Assembly: GCA_945906795.1 (NCBI GenBank)
Contig: CAMDRO010000023.1
Span: 1-34,977, forward strand
DNA: 34,977 bases
Source: Spirosoma fluviale
Lineage (GTDB): Bacteria; Bacteroidota; Bacteroidia; Cytophagales; Spirosomataceae
Reading direction: 5' to 3'
Shown here: positions 1 through 7,966 of the stretch, piece by piece
Numbering within the stretch: the stretch's first letter is position 1
Layout: each line of letters begins with the position of its first letter
Position numbers and translations under genes: made by a program
The notes under the pieces: generated by a model
Databases searched by the model: none
Told to the model about the DNA's origin: nothing
What the model saw: the letters and a program-made list of their open reading frames with translations, nothing else

Positions 1-2717
1 GGCATCTTTGCTTTTTCAGCCATCGCTAAACTTCTCACAGGATCTATCGCAGCCAATGGCTCCGCGGCATACCAGACCATCAACGGAATATTATGATCTA
101 AACGATCTTCGGATTTTTGAGCTAAGGCCTCCACCACATTCCACCTCATTTCAGGACGCAAACGCATAAGCCCGGACAACATAGCCAAACGGACCTGTGC
201 ACTGAATTCTGTCTTGGCTATGGATTCCAATTTACTTAAAAAAGTAGCCGAAACGACTTTTTTCTCGGTAGCCAATTGGATCGCCCAACTCCGTACATGA
301 GGACTTTCGTGGCCCAACAATCTCTCCAAATCCATCTCCATTAAACCTCCCGTTACCTGCAAAGTCCATAATGCCCTAAGTTTACGCGTAACATCAGGGT
401 TTTTGTCTAAAATATCCCTTAACGCTTTGTAAACCTGAGCATTCCCGCCTCTTTCTTGTAAAATGGTTCGCGACTGACGCACATACCATTCGTTGGGATT
501 CAATTGATGATTCACTAATTCCAGGTCGGTCGATTTACTCAAATCCACTCGAACGAACACGTCCGATTCATGGGTAATTTTAAAAATTCGGCCCATGGTT
601 TTATCGTGTACATCTGGATTGGTACTATGGCATTGATTTTTATCATACCAATCAATCGCATAAACAGAGCCACTCGGATCATATTTCATGTTAAGCCATT
701 GCGACCATGAATCATTCATCGACAAAAAATCTTTTTTATGGCTGGCGCTATACCCAGAACCTTTGGGAGTCAAAATGTCTACATTAAGTTTGGCCCCATT
801 GATATTATTCATGAAAATATTGTTTCTGAATTCTTTGGGCCACGTATTTCCTCCCAAATAAATCATGGCTCCCGCATGCGCATGGCCGCCACCCGCAGAG
901 GCTGACCTAAAGTTGCCCGCATGGGGTCCACGATCTCCTACATAATGTACATGGTCCGCGATGGTTTTAATGTCATCATACGTGTAGGGATTAAAATGTT
1001 TCCCGCCTTGTCTTTGATAACGAGCCCCTTGAATAATGTGAAACATGTGCGGAATCACGCAAACCGTAATAAATGGATGTCCATACTCATTAAAATCAAT
1101 GCCCCAAGGATTACTTGAGCCCTCCGCAAACACCTCAAAAACATGCGTTTTAGGGTGAAAACGCCAAACACCTGCATTAATCTTAGTCCGTTCTTGGTCC
1201 GTAGCCCCCGGTTTCCCCACATTAGAATGGGTGAAAACACCATGAGTTCCATATAGCCAACCATCCGGCCCCCAGCGCAAACTATTTAAAACTTCATGGG
1301 TGTCCTGAACGCCCCAACCATCCAGCAACTTTTGGATCGGACCCGTAGGTTTATCTAGGGTAAAGTCGGTGGGGATAAACAACAAATACGGTGCCGCACC
1401 TAGCCAAACTCCCCCCATGCCCACTTCAATACCACTGACTAAATTTAGTCCTTCCATGAAAACTTTTCTTTTGTCCAAAGTCCCATCTCCATCCGTATCC
1501 TCAAAAATCAAGATCCGATCTTTTCCTTGTCCTTCAGGAGCCGGAACCGGATAAGTATGCCCCTCCACAACCCATAGTCGGCCCCTTGGATCCATCGTAA
1601 AACTAATCGGACGCACAATATCAGGCTCTGAAGCGGCTAAAGTAATCTTAAATCCTTTGGGCAAGGTCATCGCTTTTGCGGCCTCTTTTCCAGAAAGTCC
1701 CGCATGAAGGATCGGGTCAAGTGGGGGAAGGACGATAATGTCTTTTTGGTTTAATTCATTGGGGAATGTAGGCCTCGTAGCATGAAACCTAAAATTGTCA
1801 AAATTTATGTGCGCCAATTTATCATGCCCGACATAAGGAATAGGCGATATTCCTGTTTCGTTATCGATAATCCTTATGAACATTTCCTGGCCCAGATGCG
1901 CTTTTAAATTGGCGACCACAGGTTGTAACGTGGCGCGACCCTGACCCGTAGATTTAAAAATAACCCGTTGGCTTTTTGCCAAAACCAGCTCCACACGCGT
2001 ATCTTGAATCGCTCCACCGGAGACTAAAAAGCTTGCAAAAGGATGCGTTATTTTAAAGGATTCAGACGTTAGCGTCCCGGTCAATGCATATTTAACCGTA
2101 CCGCCGCTACTCAAAAAATACGTTCCTTCAGGGTTAATTTTGGCCGTTTTATCATGCAGGGGAGAGGGTTCTTGGCTAATGATTGGATTTAAAAACGCTT
2201 CTCCTGTGGCTTTCCAATTTTCCAGTGTTCCTGTTTCAAAATTGACATTCATCGTTTTTCCATTTTTTTTCGGGATTACACCTATGGAAGCTATCGTCTC
2301 TGTCTCCCCTGTGACAATCTCTAATTTGCCCACCATCCCTGCGGCTCGATGCCCGGGCACGGTACAAAAATAGGTGTCATTTTCTTTGGCAATAAAAGTC
2401 ATACTGACCTTGGCGCCTTTATCCGAAATGGATGGAGTTTTTATCCCTGCTTTTTCTAAGGCGATGTCATGGGTCATCATCTCCCCATTATAAATAGTGA
2501 TCCGAACTCGCTTTCCCTTATTGGCTTTTAGGGTGGGATTTCTTGTTCCATCTTTGGCAAAATAACCCAGCATTGTGGCCTCCAACACATAATCGTGATC
2601 AATGCGCAAGGTGTCTTGCGAAAATTTCATAGTTCTTGTTTCAGCCGTTTTAATGGTTGACGCCAAAAAAAGTGTGCCGATTAAAATGGCCAAACCATTC
2701 CGGAAAAAATTCTTCAT
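1..2717 (-). CDS. Cupredoxin-fused PVC-type dehydrogenase with HEAT repeats (3' end outside window)
   Basis: The frame is open from ATG 2717 to the left edge (905 codons), so the C-terminus is missing. Residues 1-25 are a signal peptide, so it acts in the periplasm. Residues about 45-136 are a plastocyanin/azurin-like domain with a full type 1 copper ligand set: H83, C118, H123, M128 (motif CTVPGHRAAGM). Residues about 155-315 look like a concanavalin-type beta domain. From about 325 a beta-propeller dehydrogenase domain follows (ASEPDIVRPISF, then EDTDGDGTLDKRKV), typical of PVC/Bacteroidota membrane-bound dehydrogenases of the PQQ/GDH-like fold. Residues about 740-905 look like HEAT repeats. 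Family members often end in a CxxCH cytochrome c domain, which would lie outside the window. It starts 12 bp after the DUF1080 gene stops, so the two probably form an operon. Likely role: oxidation of a sugar or alcohol with internal electron transfer; substrate unknown. Confidence 0.85.
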   Translation of the reverse strand, partial: MKNFFRNGLAILIGTLFLASTIKTAETRTMKFSQDTLRIDHDYVLEATMLGYFAKDGTRNPTLKANKGKRVRITIYNGEMMTHDIALEKAGIKTPSISDKGAKVSMTFIAKENDTYFCTVPGHRAAGMVGKLEIVTGETETIASIGVIPKKNGKTMNVNFETGTLENWKATGEAFLNPIISQEPSPLHDKTAKINPEGTYFLSSGGTVKYALTGTLTSESFKITHPFASFLVSGGAIQDTRVELVLAKSQRVIFKSTGQGRATLQPVVANLKAHLGQEMFIRIIDNETGISPIPYVGHDKLAHINFDNFRFHATRPTFPNELNQKDIIVLPPLDPILHAGLSGKEAAKAMTLPKGFKITLAASEPDIVRPISFTMDPRGRLWVVEGHTYPVPAPEGQGKDRILIFEDTDGDGTLDKRKVFMEGLNLVSGIEVGMGGVWLGAAPYLLFIPTDFTLDKPTGPIQKLLDGWGVQDTHEVLNSLRWGPDGWLYGTHGVFTHSNVGKPGATDQERTKINAGVWRFHPKTHVFEVFAEGSSNPWGIDFNEYGHPFITVCVIPHMFHIIQGARYQRQGGKHFNPYTYDDIKTIADHVHYVGDRGPHAGNFRSASAGGGHAHAGAMIYLGGNTWPKEFRNNIFMNNINGAKLNVDILTPKGSGYSASHKKDFLSMNDSWSQWLNMKYDPSGSVYAIDWYDKNQCHSTNPDVHDKTMGRIFKITHESDVFVRVDLSKSTDLELVNHQLNPNEWYVRQSRTILQERGGNAQVYKALRDILDKNPDVTRKLRALWTLQVTGGLMEMDLERLLGHESPHVRSWAIQLATEKKVVSATFLSKLESIAKTEFSAQVRLAMLSGLMRLRPEMRWNVVEALAQKSEDRLDHNIPLMVWYAAEPLAAIDPVRSLAMAEKAKM

Positions 2718-2729
2718 TTATCGGTTTAT

Positions 2730-3401
2730 TTATGGAAGCTCTTGCAAGTATATATCTTTAAACGCGACGATCGCTTTTGCACCGCCGTGAATCTGTAAAG
2801 CAATGAGGCCCGAAGAGGGTATGGAAGCATCCGTTTCCGTATAATCAACCGTTTGCTTGCCATTAATATAGAGGCGAATTCGCTCGTTTTCAGCCCTGAT
2901 TTCATAGGTATTCCAATCGCCTTGCTTAATCCAAGAAAGCACATCTGCTTCATTGGGCTTCATTAGCGTTTTATTACGCCTTGATTCATCATATAAACTA
3001 GCCCAATAATCCTTGCCCCAATCCGCTTGATATCCTATCATTTCATAGGCCGGATTGGTGGCTTTCACGCTTCGAAATTGAATTCCTGAGTTGACAAAGC
3101 CCTCCGTTCCGGTCAATTTTATCTTGAGTTTTAAATAAAAATTGTGGTAGATTTTTTTAGTCATGAGGAAATTGTTGTGAGGCACTCTTGTTTCCAAGGA
3201 TCCGCCTACCAAAATACCATCCTGGATTCGCCAAGTTAAGGTGTCGCCTTCCCAACCTTTAAAAGTCTTTCCATCAAATAATTTTTGTTTTTTGCCAGGC
3301 TTGGACGCAGCTAAATTTGTTGGATTCGTCAGACCAAAAATTGGGCTCATTGAAATAAACAGCAAGCTAAAGAGTGCGTACTTTTTCATCTTCATTTTCA
3401 T
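2730..3401 (-). CDS. DUF1080 (3-keto-disaccharide hydrolase domain) secreted protein
   Basis: A 223-residue protein with an N-terminal signal peptide (about residues 1-25, hydrophobic YALFSLLFISMSPIFG). The rest matches the DUF1080 family: it opens with KLFDGKTFKGWEGD, then GGSLETRVPHNNFLMTKK, NSGIQFRS, WNTYEIRAEN, RLYINGKQTVDY and ends in IALQIHGG with a final strand. This is a single concanavalin-like beta-sandwich, and the length is normal for a stand-alone domain. The family is named for hydrolysis of 3-keto-glycosides; related proteins in gut Bacteroides act in an oxidation-elimination route for glycosides. It lies 12 bp upstream of the cupredoxin-dehydrogenase on the same strand, so the pair likely oxidises a glycoside and then splits it. 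Three Met codons stand within the first six codons; the first was used. Confidence 0.88.
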   Translation of the reverse strand: MKMKMKKYALFSLLFISMSPIFGLTNPTNLAASKPGKKQKLFDGKTFKGWEGDTLTWRIQDGILVGGSLETRVPHNNFLMTKKIYHNFYLKLKIKLTGTEGFVNSGIQFRSVKATNPAYEMIGYQADWGKDYWASLYDESRRNKTLMKPNEADVLSWIKQGDWNTYEIRAENERIRLYINGKQTVDYTETDASIPSSGLIALQIHGGAKAIVAFKDIYLQELP

Positions 3402-3611
3402 AGGTTTATAAAATCGATTTAAATTTACGACTTTGTTTGAAATAGCCTAAGAATCAAAACGTTTCTTTGGAATTTGTCCCGAGAGTTCCGGTTAAATAAA
3501 TGTAGGGTTTGGCAGAATTTATACGCCGTTTATAATCTGGCGCCCGCCTTTTAAAAAGCCAAAATACTGATAAGAATTTATTAGGGGCTTATCAAAAAAC
3601 TAGACCTTCAT

Positions 3612-4631
3612 TTATTCCAAGCCAGCCAATTTCTTTACATTTTCCCACACTGACTCATGAACGGGAACCCCTTTGATCAAATTTTCACGCCTATTTCTGA
3701 GCGATCTTTCTCCGGGATACAGAATTTCTCCTCCTTCATTCATTGGAGTCGCTTGCTTTAATTGTTCTATCGTCTGTTTCAATGCTTGGTCGACAAACGG
3801 CTGATCATTCATTTTGAGTGGGTCAATTACGATGAAAACTTGGGAACATCCCCCACAATTTCCATATCCGTATTGGTCGATGGCGGCAGTTGTTTTTCCG
3901 TTGGACAGAAGACTGGCCAACAAGTCCAACATGATGGCGAAACTGGAACCTTTCCAATAACCGGTTGGCAATATACGTCTGGTTTTTTCTATTTCAACTG
4001 GGTCGTCGGTCAACAAGCCCTCCGAATCAAAGCCGCCAGCATAGGGAAGTTTATCATTATTTAATCGAGTGTTTTCTAATTTTCCATAGGAATATTGAGA
4101 CATGGCCATATCCAAAACCACATGACCTTCCTGCCTCGGAATCGCGATGACAAAGGGATTATTGCCAATGCTGGCTGAAGTTGCACCCCAAGCAGGCATA
4201 CAAGATTCCGTATTGGTCCAGCAAATTCCAATCATTCCTTGGTTAGCCGCATGCCAACCGTATGTTCCGCCCCGCATCCAATGTGTCGTGTTGTTCAAGG
4301 ACACTAATCCCAAGCCTGTGGATTTTGCCATGTCAATCGCGCGATCCATCGCAAAAAAAGCATTGGTAACACCCGGCGCCAGGTTGCCATTATAAATTTC
4401 AATGGACCCAAATTGTTGCTCCAAATTCGGTTTAGCGTCAAGGTTTACCCAGCCGTTTTCTATGTAATTGATAAATCGTTCCACCCGATTTAGCCCATGG
4501 GAAAAGATGCCATCGCAACTCGTTTCCGCGTGTGTTTGAGCACAAATTTCGGCTTGATCTTCGGACATTCCCGCGCAGATAAAGGCCTTTTTTATCGTAG
4601 ATTTTAATTCTTCAAATTTGATTCTTTGCAT
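3612..4631 (-). CDS. dlgD: 2,3-diketo-L-gulonate reductase-like oxidoreductase (YiaK/DlgD, Ldh_2 family)
   Basis: A 339-residue protein of the malate/L-lactate/ureidoglycolate dehydrogenase (Ldh_2) family. It resembles E. coli YiaK closely: a TSCDGIFSHGLNRVERFI segment, NTTHWMRGGTYGWHAA, IGICWTNTESCMPAWGA, GNNPFVIAIP, and ILPTGYWKGSSFAIMLDLL are all at the expected places. YiaK reduces 2,3-diketo-L-gulonate with NADH in the ascorbate/xylulose route; here the substrate is inferred. The start is set at ATG 4631 (MQRIKFEELK), which aligns with YiaK's own start. A TTG 18 bp upstream would add six residues without homology. The start codon lies at the edge of a 110-bp repeat (see 4615-4731), so its 5' leader contains a strong hairpin. 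It sits next to the glycoside-oxidation genes, which fits a role in reducing keto-sugars. Confidence 0.88.
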   Translation of the reverse strand: MQRIKFEELKSTIKKAFICAGMSEDQAEICAQTHAETSCDGIFSHGLNRVERFINYIENGWVNLDAKPNLEQQFGSIEIYNGNLAPGVTNAFFAMDRAIDMAKSTGLGLVSLNNTTHWMRGGTYGWHAANQGMIGICWTNTESCMPAWGATSASIGNNPFVIAIPRQEGHVVLDMAMSQYSYGKLENTRLNNDKLPYAGGFDSEGLLTDDPVEIEKTRRILPTGYWKGSSFAIMLDLLASLLSNGKTTAAIDQYGYGNCGGCSQVFIVIDPLKMNDQPFVDQALKQTIEQLKQATPMNEGGEILYPGERSLRNRRENLIKGVPVHESVWENVKKLAGLE

Positions 4632-4731
4632 TGAACGAGACTGTAGCAAGCAGCTTTACTAACTTTTAGAAAGTTAGTAAAGCTAAAGAGAAATAAATAA
4701 AGAAGAAACGAATGGCGATCTAGTACTTGAT
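4615..4731. repeat. Repeat copy 1: leader of the YiaK gene with perfect 15-bp hairpin
   Basis: This stretch recurs at 6515-6630 with only scattered differences. It covers the first codons of the YiaK-like gene and about 100 bp of its upstream region. In the middle, 4652-4666 and 4670-4684 form a perfect 15-bp inverted repeat (AGCTTTACTAACTTT / its complement) with a TAG loop. Neither side has a clear T-run, so it does not look like an ordinary terminator. In the YiaK mRNA the hairpin would sit about 20 nt upstream of the ATG. It may be a 5'-UTR regulatory stem or part of a small mobile repeat. Confidence 0.8.
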
Positions 4732-4751
4732 CATTTTAAATATTCTGAAAA

Positions 4752-5609
4752 TTAGTACGTGGGCGTCATATCGCTTTCCACACAAATAATATAGTCCGCT
4801 TTTCCGATATGTTCCGGCAAAAGTGAATTGATTTCATCTTGGCTAACGGTCGCGATGGTTGCGATTTTCAAATTTGAATTTGACTTTTTAAGATACCAAG
4901 AAATACCTTCAAAATATTCGGAATGATAGGAGCCATTGTAATGAATAAATAGCCCTCCTGGCTTTTGATTTTGAAAAATAAAATAGGCCATGGTCGCATC
5001 CTTAGTCGCTTGGGCTTTGGCCATATTGGGCATTTTATGTTCCGCCATCATGGCAAGCATCTTGACATAACCGGGTAGTTCGGGGTCAAACAAAATAGGC
5101 AGGGGAGCGATCCATTTTTTTTCTTCGGCAGACAATTTTTCCAAACCTTCAAAACCTACTTTTGACACAAGGCTGGCAAATTTACGAGGGATATTGGTGG
5201 CTATAAATTTGAGCTTATTTTCTTTGGCTAAATTAACTAATGGAGCATAATCCGTTTTATAGTTTTTCCAAAGTCGGGCCGCAGAGTCCAAACCCTTTTC
5301 CGTTATTTTTCCATTTAGGTACAGATTTAACGCGGGCTGATTATCCTGTTCAAACATTTCAGCACCTAAAACTAATTCGCGGGCCGACAAACATGATTTG
5401 GTGACCTCCAACTCTAGCCAATGACTAATCGGATTATTATGTAATTCCCCAATCAATACCACATCTTGCTTGACGAGTGTTTTAATCATTTTGCCATAAG
5501 CCAATTTATTGCCCTTCGCATTATAAAGAACATAAGCAGGCTTGTTTTGGGCTGGCAATAAATAGGGCGTTAGCGCTCCCAAAACAATGATTAATAAGAA
5601 TTTTTTCAT
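4752..5609 (-). CDS. ChaN-like haem-binding protein (Cofac_haem_bdg, PF04187 type)
   Basis: A 285-residue exported protein: residues 1-21 are a signal peptide ending in ALTPYLLPAQ. The family signatures are GELHNNPISHWLELEV at 54-69, EMFEQDNQPALN at 84-95, and the IATNIPRKFASLV segment near 160, with a late HYNGSYHSEYFEGI stretch. These match the ChaN/haem-binding uptake family, where the conserved Glu/His and a Tyr bind cofacial haems or metal. The length is usual for the family. It has no obvious operon partner: 120 bp to the left lies the YiaK start, and to the right an upstream region is shared with a divergent pseudogene. A role in haem or iron handling is inferred from the family only. 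Confidence 0.82.
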   Translation of the reverse strand: MKKFLLIIVLGALTPYLLPAQNKPAYVLYNAKGNKLAYGKMIKTLVKQDVVLIGELHNNPISHWLELEVTKSCLSARELVLGAEMFEQDNQPALNLYLNGKITEKGLDSAARLWKNYKTDYAPLVNLAKENKLKFIATNIPRKFASLVSKVGFEGLEKLSAEEKKWIAPLPILFDPELPGYVKMLAMMAEHKMPNMAKAQATKDATMAYFIFQNQKPGGLFIHYNGSYHSEYFEGISWYLKKSNSNLKIATIATVSQDEINSLLPEHIGKADYIICVESDMTPTY

Positions 5610-5741
5610 GGGCTGAATTTCATGTAAAGTAAAAATAGTAAATATTAGGGTTTTATCTTAGACGACTTATTATTTGTGCCGAAGAGCCATATCAATTAAA
5701 AGGTGCAATATTTGCAGTCAATTAAGAATGCACCTAATCTA

Positions 5742-6521
5742 ATGACACGAAAAATTCTACCATTTCTATGAATTGTATTTTTAATGATGTCGACCAATGC
5801 GAAGGCAGATGAATTCATTCCTGTAGATAGCACCCAAAAATCATATCCCATTTCAGGGGCGGTAGCGGTGACCCAAAATGGCTTTTCTATTTTACCCATG
5901 TTTACCTTAGGAAAACCTGCGGCCATTTTTGATTTATCTGTTGGCAATGTACGACTGGCCTTTGAGCCCCAATTTCGTTTTTCGTTAGAAGGCAGACCTT
6001 GGTCCTTTATTTTTTGGTTTCGATACAAGGCTGTCAACCAGAAAAAATTTAAATTTAGCATCAGCGGACATCCTTCCGTAGCCTTTAGAAATACGACTTT
6101 GTATGATAAAATGGGGGTGTCAAAAACGATTTTAAACCCCCAACAATATTTTGCAACCGAGTGGATTCCATCCTACCAAGTTTCCAAAAAAGTTAATTGG
6201 GGTATGTATTATTTAGTATCACAAGGGCTTACAGAAGGAATAAATCACCGGACCAACTTTGTAACTTTCAACGCAGATATCAATAATGTTTTGTTGGCCA
6301 AAGACACCTTTTTGCGATTCTTTCCACAAATCTATTATTTGGATATCGACGGTGTGGATGGCTACTATATTACGGAAACTTTGACGCTTTCAAATAAACA
6401 TATCCCATTCACCATATCCTCCATTATGAATAAATAGCTAAATTCTAGGATTCCAGGTGATGATTTTGTGTGGAATATCAGCTTAAATTATTTATTTAAT
6501 AAGCAGTTGAAACGAATTTAA
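5742..6521 (+). pseudogene. Beta-barrel-like outer membrane protein, two in-frame stops; paralogue of 24343-24975
   Basis: Read from ATG 5742, the frame gives a normal signal peptide (MTRKILPFL-stop-IVFLMMSTNAKA) broken by TGA at 5769-5771. It stays open until TAG at 6435-6437, and a last beta-strand-like segment (DFVWNISLNYLF) runs to TAA 6519-6521. The body resembles the intact protein at 24343-24975: both have a GFSxxPxFT stretch, an RYKxVxxKKFK segment, VSKKxxxG, and an FFxQxYxL segment, and the intact one also ends in an aromatic strand. The shared start, middle and end in one frame show that both stops are mutations rather than real gene ends. An internal ATG at 5784 would give a leaderless 217-residue product without its final strand, unlikely to work. 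Function of the family is unknown; the alternating hydrophobic strands suggest a small outer-membrane barrel. Confidence 0.82.
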
Positions 6522-6630
6522 TTCTTTGCATTAAACGAGACTGTAGCAACCAGCTTTACTAAATTTATAAATTTAGCAAAGCTAAAGAGAACAAAATAAA
6601 AAAGAAACGAATTCTGATCGAGTACTTGAT
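6515..6630. repeat. Repeat copy 2 with covarying hairpin and relic YiaK start
   Basis: Near-copy of 4615-4731. The hairpin at 6552-6583 has a different stem sequence but keeps pairing: a C-G pair of copy 1 is an A-T pair here, and the single mismatch is a G-U wobble in minus-strand RNA. On the minus strand, 6531-6496 reads MQRIKF followed by VSTAY and a stop. The first six residues equal those of the YiaK protein, with synonymous changes (ATC/ATT, TTT/TTC). It overlaps the end of the beta-barrel pseudogene. This looks like the remnant of a second YiaK-type gene's 5' end, or of a mobile repeat. Confidence 0.75.
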
Positions 6631-6671
6631 AATCTGTGATATTAATTTTAGCCCGATCCACGATTCTCAAT

Positions 6672-7286
6672 TCACACCTTTTTAAATAGGCAAAAAACAA
6701 AATTTTGACTCGTGCCCATCGGTGTAATGTGATTTTCACGCTTGCAAAGAATATTTTTGAATGCCCTGGATTCGAACCTACTCTTCATCCTAGTTTCATC
6801 ATATTGCTTCACGTCTAGGCCGCTACATTTGGCGGGGCCATCATTAGAAAAAGTGCCAACAATCACATTTCCTGAAACTGCATTTGATACAAGGTTTAAA
6901 TAAGAATTAATGGTTTTTTCTTCGGTTTGGAAATGAAATGCGGCCCGATCGTGCCAAATAGCATATTGTTCTTTTGGCTTAAAATCCAACACATCTTGAA
7001 CAATCCAAGTAATTTGTTTTGCCTTTTTCCCCAAGCGTTTTTTAGCTCTGTCAATCGCCGCTTCCGAAATATCTAAAACGGATAGATCGCTAAAGCCCTC
7101 GGCCAATAAATAATCGACCAATTTACTGTCACCCCCACCTATATCGATAATTTTAGCTGATTTTGAAGGATTAAATGAGTGGATAAGGTCCAAAGAGACC
7201 GATGGCTTTTCTTCCGTCCAACTTACCTCATTGGGCTGTTTTGTTTGGTAAATCGTATCCCAGTGTTGTTTGATATTTATATTCAT
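6672..7286 (-). CDS. Class I SAM-dependent methyltransferase
   Basis: A 204-residue cytosolic protein with a Rossmann-type SAM-binding core. Motif I is IIDIGGGDS (46-54); the acidic residue after strand 2 is D72 in LSVLDISEAAI; IVQDVLDF fits motif III; and IWHDRAAFHFQTEEK is typical of a large bacterial methyltransferase family. The length is normal and the frame intact. The substrate cannot be told. The start at ATG 7286 is followed directly by a conserved HWDTIYQTKQPNEVSW segment, which supports it. It is divergent from the pentapeptide-repeat gene, with 119 bp between the starts that contains a small dyad. Repeat copy 2 lies just downstream. Confidence 0.85.
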   Translation of the reverse strand: MNINIKQHWDTIYQTKQPNEVSWTEEKPSVSLDLIHSFNPSKSAKIIDIGGGDSKLVDYLLAEGFSDLSVLDISEAAIDRAKKRLGKKAKQITWIVQDVLDFKPKEQYAIWHDRAAFHFQTEEKTINSYLNLVSNAVSGNVIVGTFSNDGPAKCSGLDVKQYDETRMKSRFESRAFKNILCKRENHITPMGTSQNFVFCLFKKV

Positions 7287-7319
7287 TTGGTAAATTAAGC
7301 ATTAAAATTTAAGGAATTC

Positions 7320-7333
7320 GTGACTCAAGTCAC
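7320..7333. promoter_or_regulatory. Dyad GTGACT-CA-AGTCAC between divergent genes
   Basis: A 6-2-6 inverted repeat in the 119-bp spacer between the divergent methyltransferase and pentapeptide-repeat genes. It could be an operator. No regulator is identified, and short dyads also arise by chance. Confidence 0.3.
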
Positions 7334-7405
7334 TTAAAAGTGGATTTAAGCATTGATATTACAAACGCAATTTTGGGAAACCCAACAATTGCATTAATTT
7401 CATGC

Positions 7406-7966
7406 ATGCAAAATATATACTTCGCTGATCAAACAATTGAAAAAATCTCAAGCATTCAACCGGGTGAATATGATCATTGCCTTTTCAAAAACTGTGCTTT
7501 TGAATCCGCCGATTTCAAAAATATTAAATTCCTTGATTGCCGATTTGAGTCGTGTAATGTGAGTTTAGTTCAGTTGGGTGGAGCTTGTTTGCAAAAAGTT
7601 CATTTCGCCGATTGCAAAATGCAAGGATTACGTTTTGAGGCCTGTAATCCTTTTTTATTTGAAGTAAGTTTTGAAAGATGTTCCTTAAACCTTTCGTCTT
7701 TTTATCAAGTCAAAACGAAAGGTACTTCTTTCCTACATTGCAGTTTACAGGAAGTTGATTTTACAGAGGCCCACTTCCCAAAAGCGGTTTTCGACGAATG
7801 CGATCTTTCTGGAGTACTTTTCGATCATACGAATTTAATCGAAGCGGATTTTAGGACGGCTCATTCCTACGAAATTAATCCCAGCATCAATCAAATAAAA
7901 AAAGCAAAATTTTCAAGCGATGGCTTAGCCGGTTTATTGCAAAGCTTTGGGATATCGATTTCTTAA
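7406..7966 (+). CDS. Pentapeptide-repeat protein (Qnr/McbG-like right-handed beta-helix)
   Basis: A 186-residue protein built of pentapeptide repeats of the A(D/N)LXX type: CLFKNCAFESADFKNIKFLD, then repeats near CKMQGLRFEAC, CSLNLSSF, VDFTEAHF, CDLSGVLFDHTNLIEADFRT, and a short C-terminal helix region. This predicts a right-handed quadrilateral beta-helix like Qnr, McbG and MfpA, some of which mimic DNA and protect gyrase. The arrangement matches a widespread bacterial family of about this length. ATG 7406 (MQNIYFADQTIEKI) was chosen: an upstream GTG at 7340 adds 22 residues with no repeats. The gene converges on the GMC gene, and the two stop codons abut (7966/7967). Whether it gives quinolone tolerance cannot be told from sequence. 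Confidence 0.85.
   Translation: MQNIYFADQTIEKISSIQPGEYDHCLFKNCAFESADFKNIKFLDCRFESCNVSLVQLGGACLQKVHFADCKMQGLRFEACNPFLFEVSFERCSLNLSSFYQVKTKGTSFLHCSLQEVDFTEAHFPKAVFDECDLSGVLFDHTNLIEADFRTAHSYEINPSINQIKKAKFSSDGLAGLLQSFGISIS

Noticed and set aside
3568-3594. Inverted repeat TGATAAG/CTTATCA after the YiaK gene
   Set aside because: The loop is 13 nt and the T-run on the minus strand precedes the stem rather than following it, so I do not call a terminator.
3762-4395. Several plus-strand open frames of 60-100 codons
   Set aside because: They are antisense shadows of the YiaK gene, with no start signal or family pattern.
5696-6061. 121-codon minus-strand frame over the beta-barrel pseudogene
   Set aside because: Antisense to a frame whose paralogue and signal peptide define the real coding strand.
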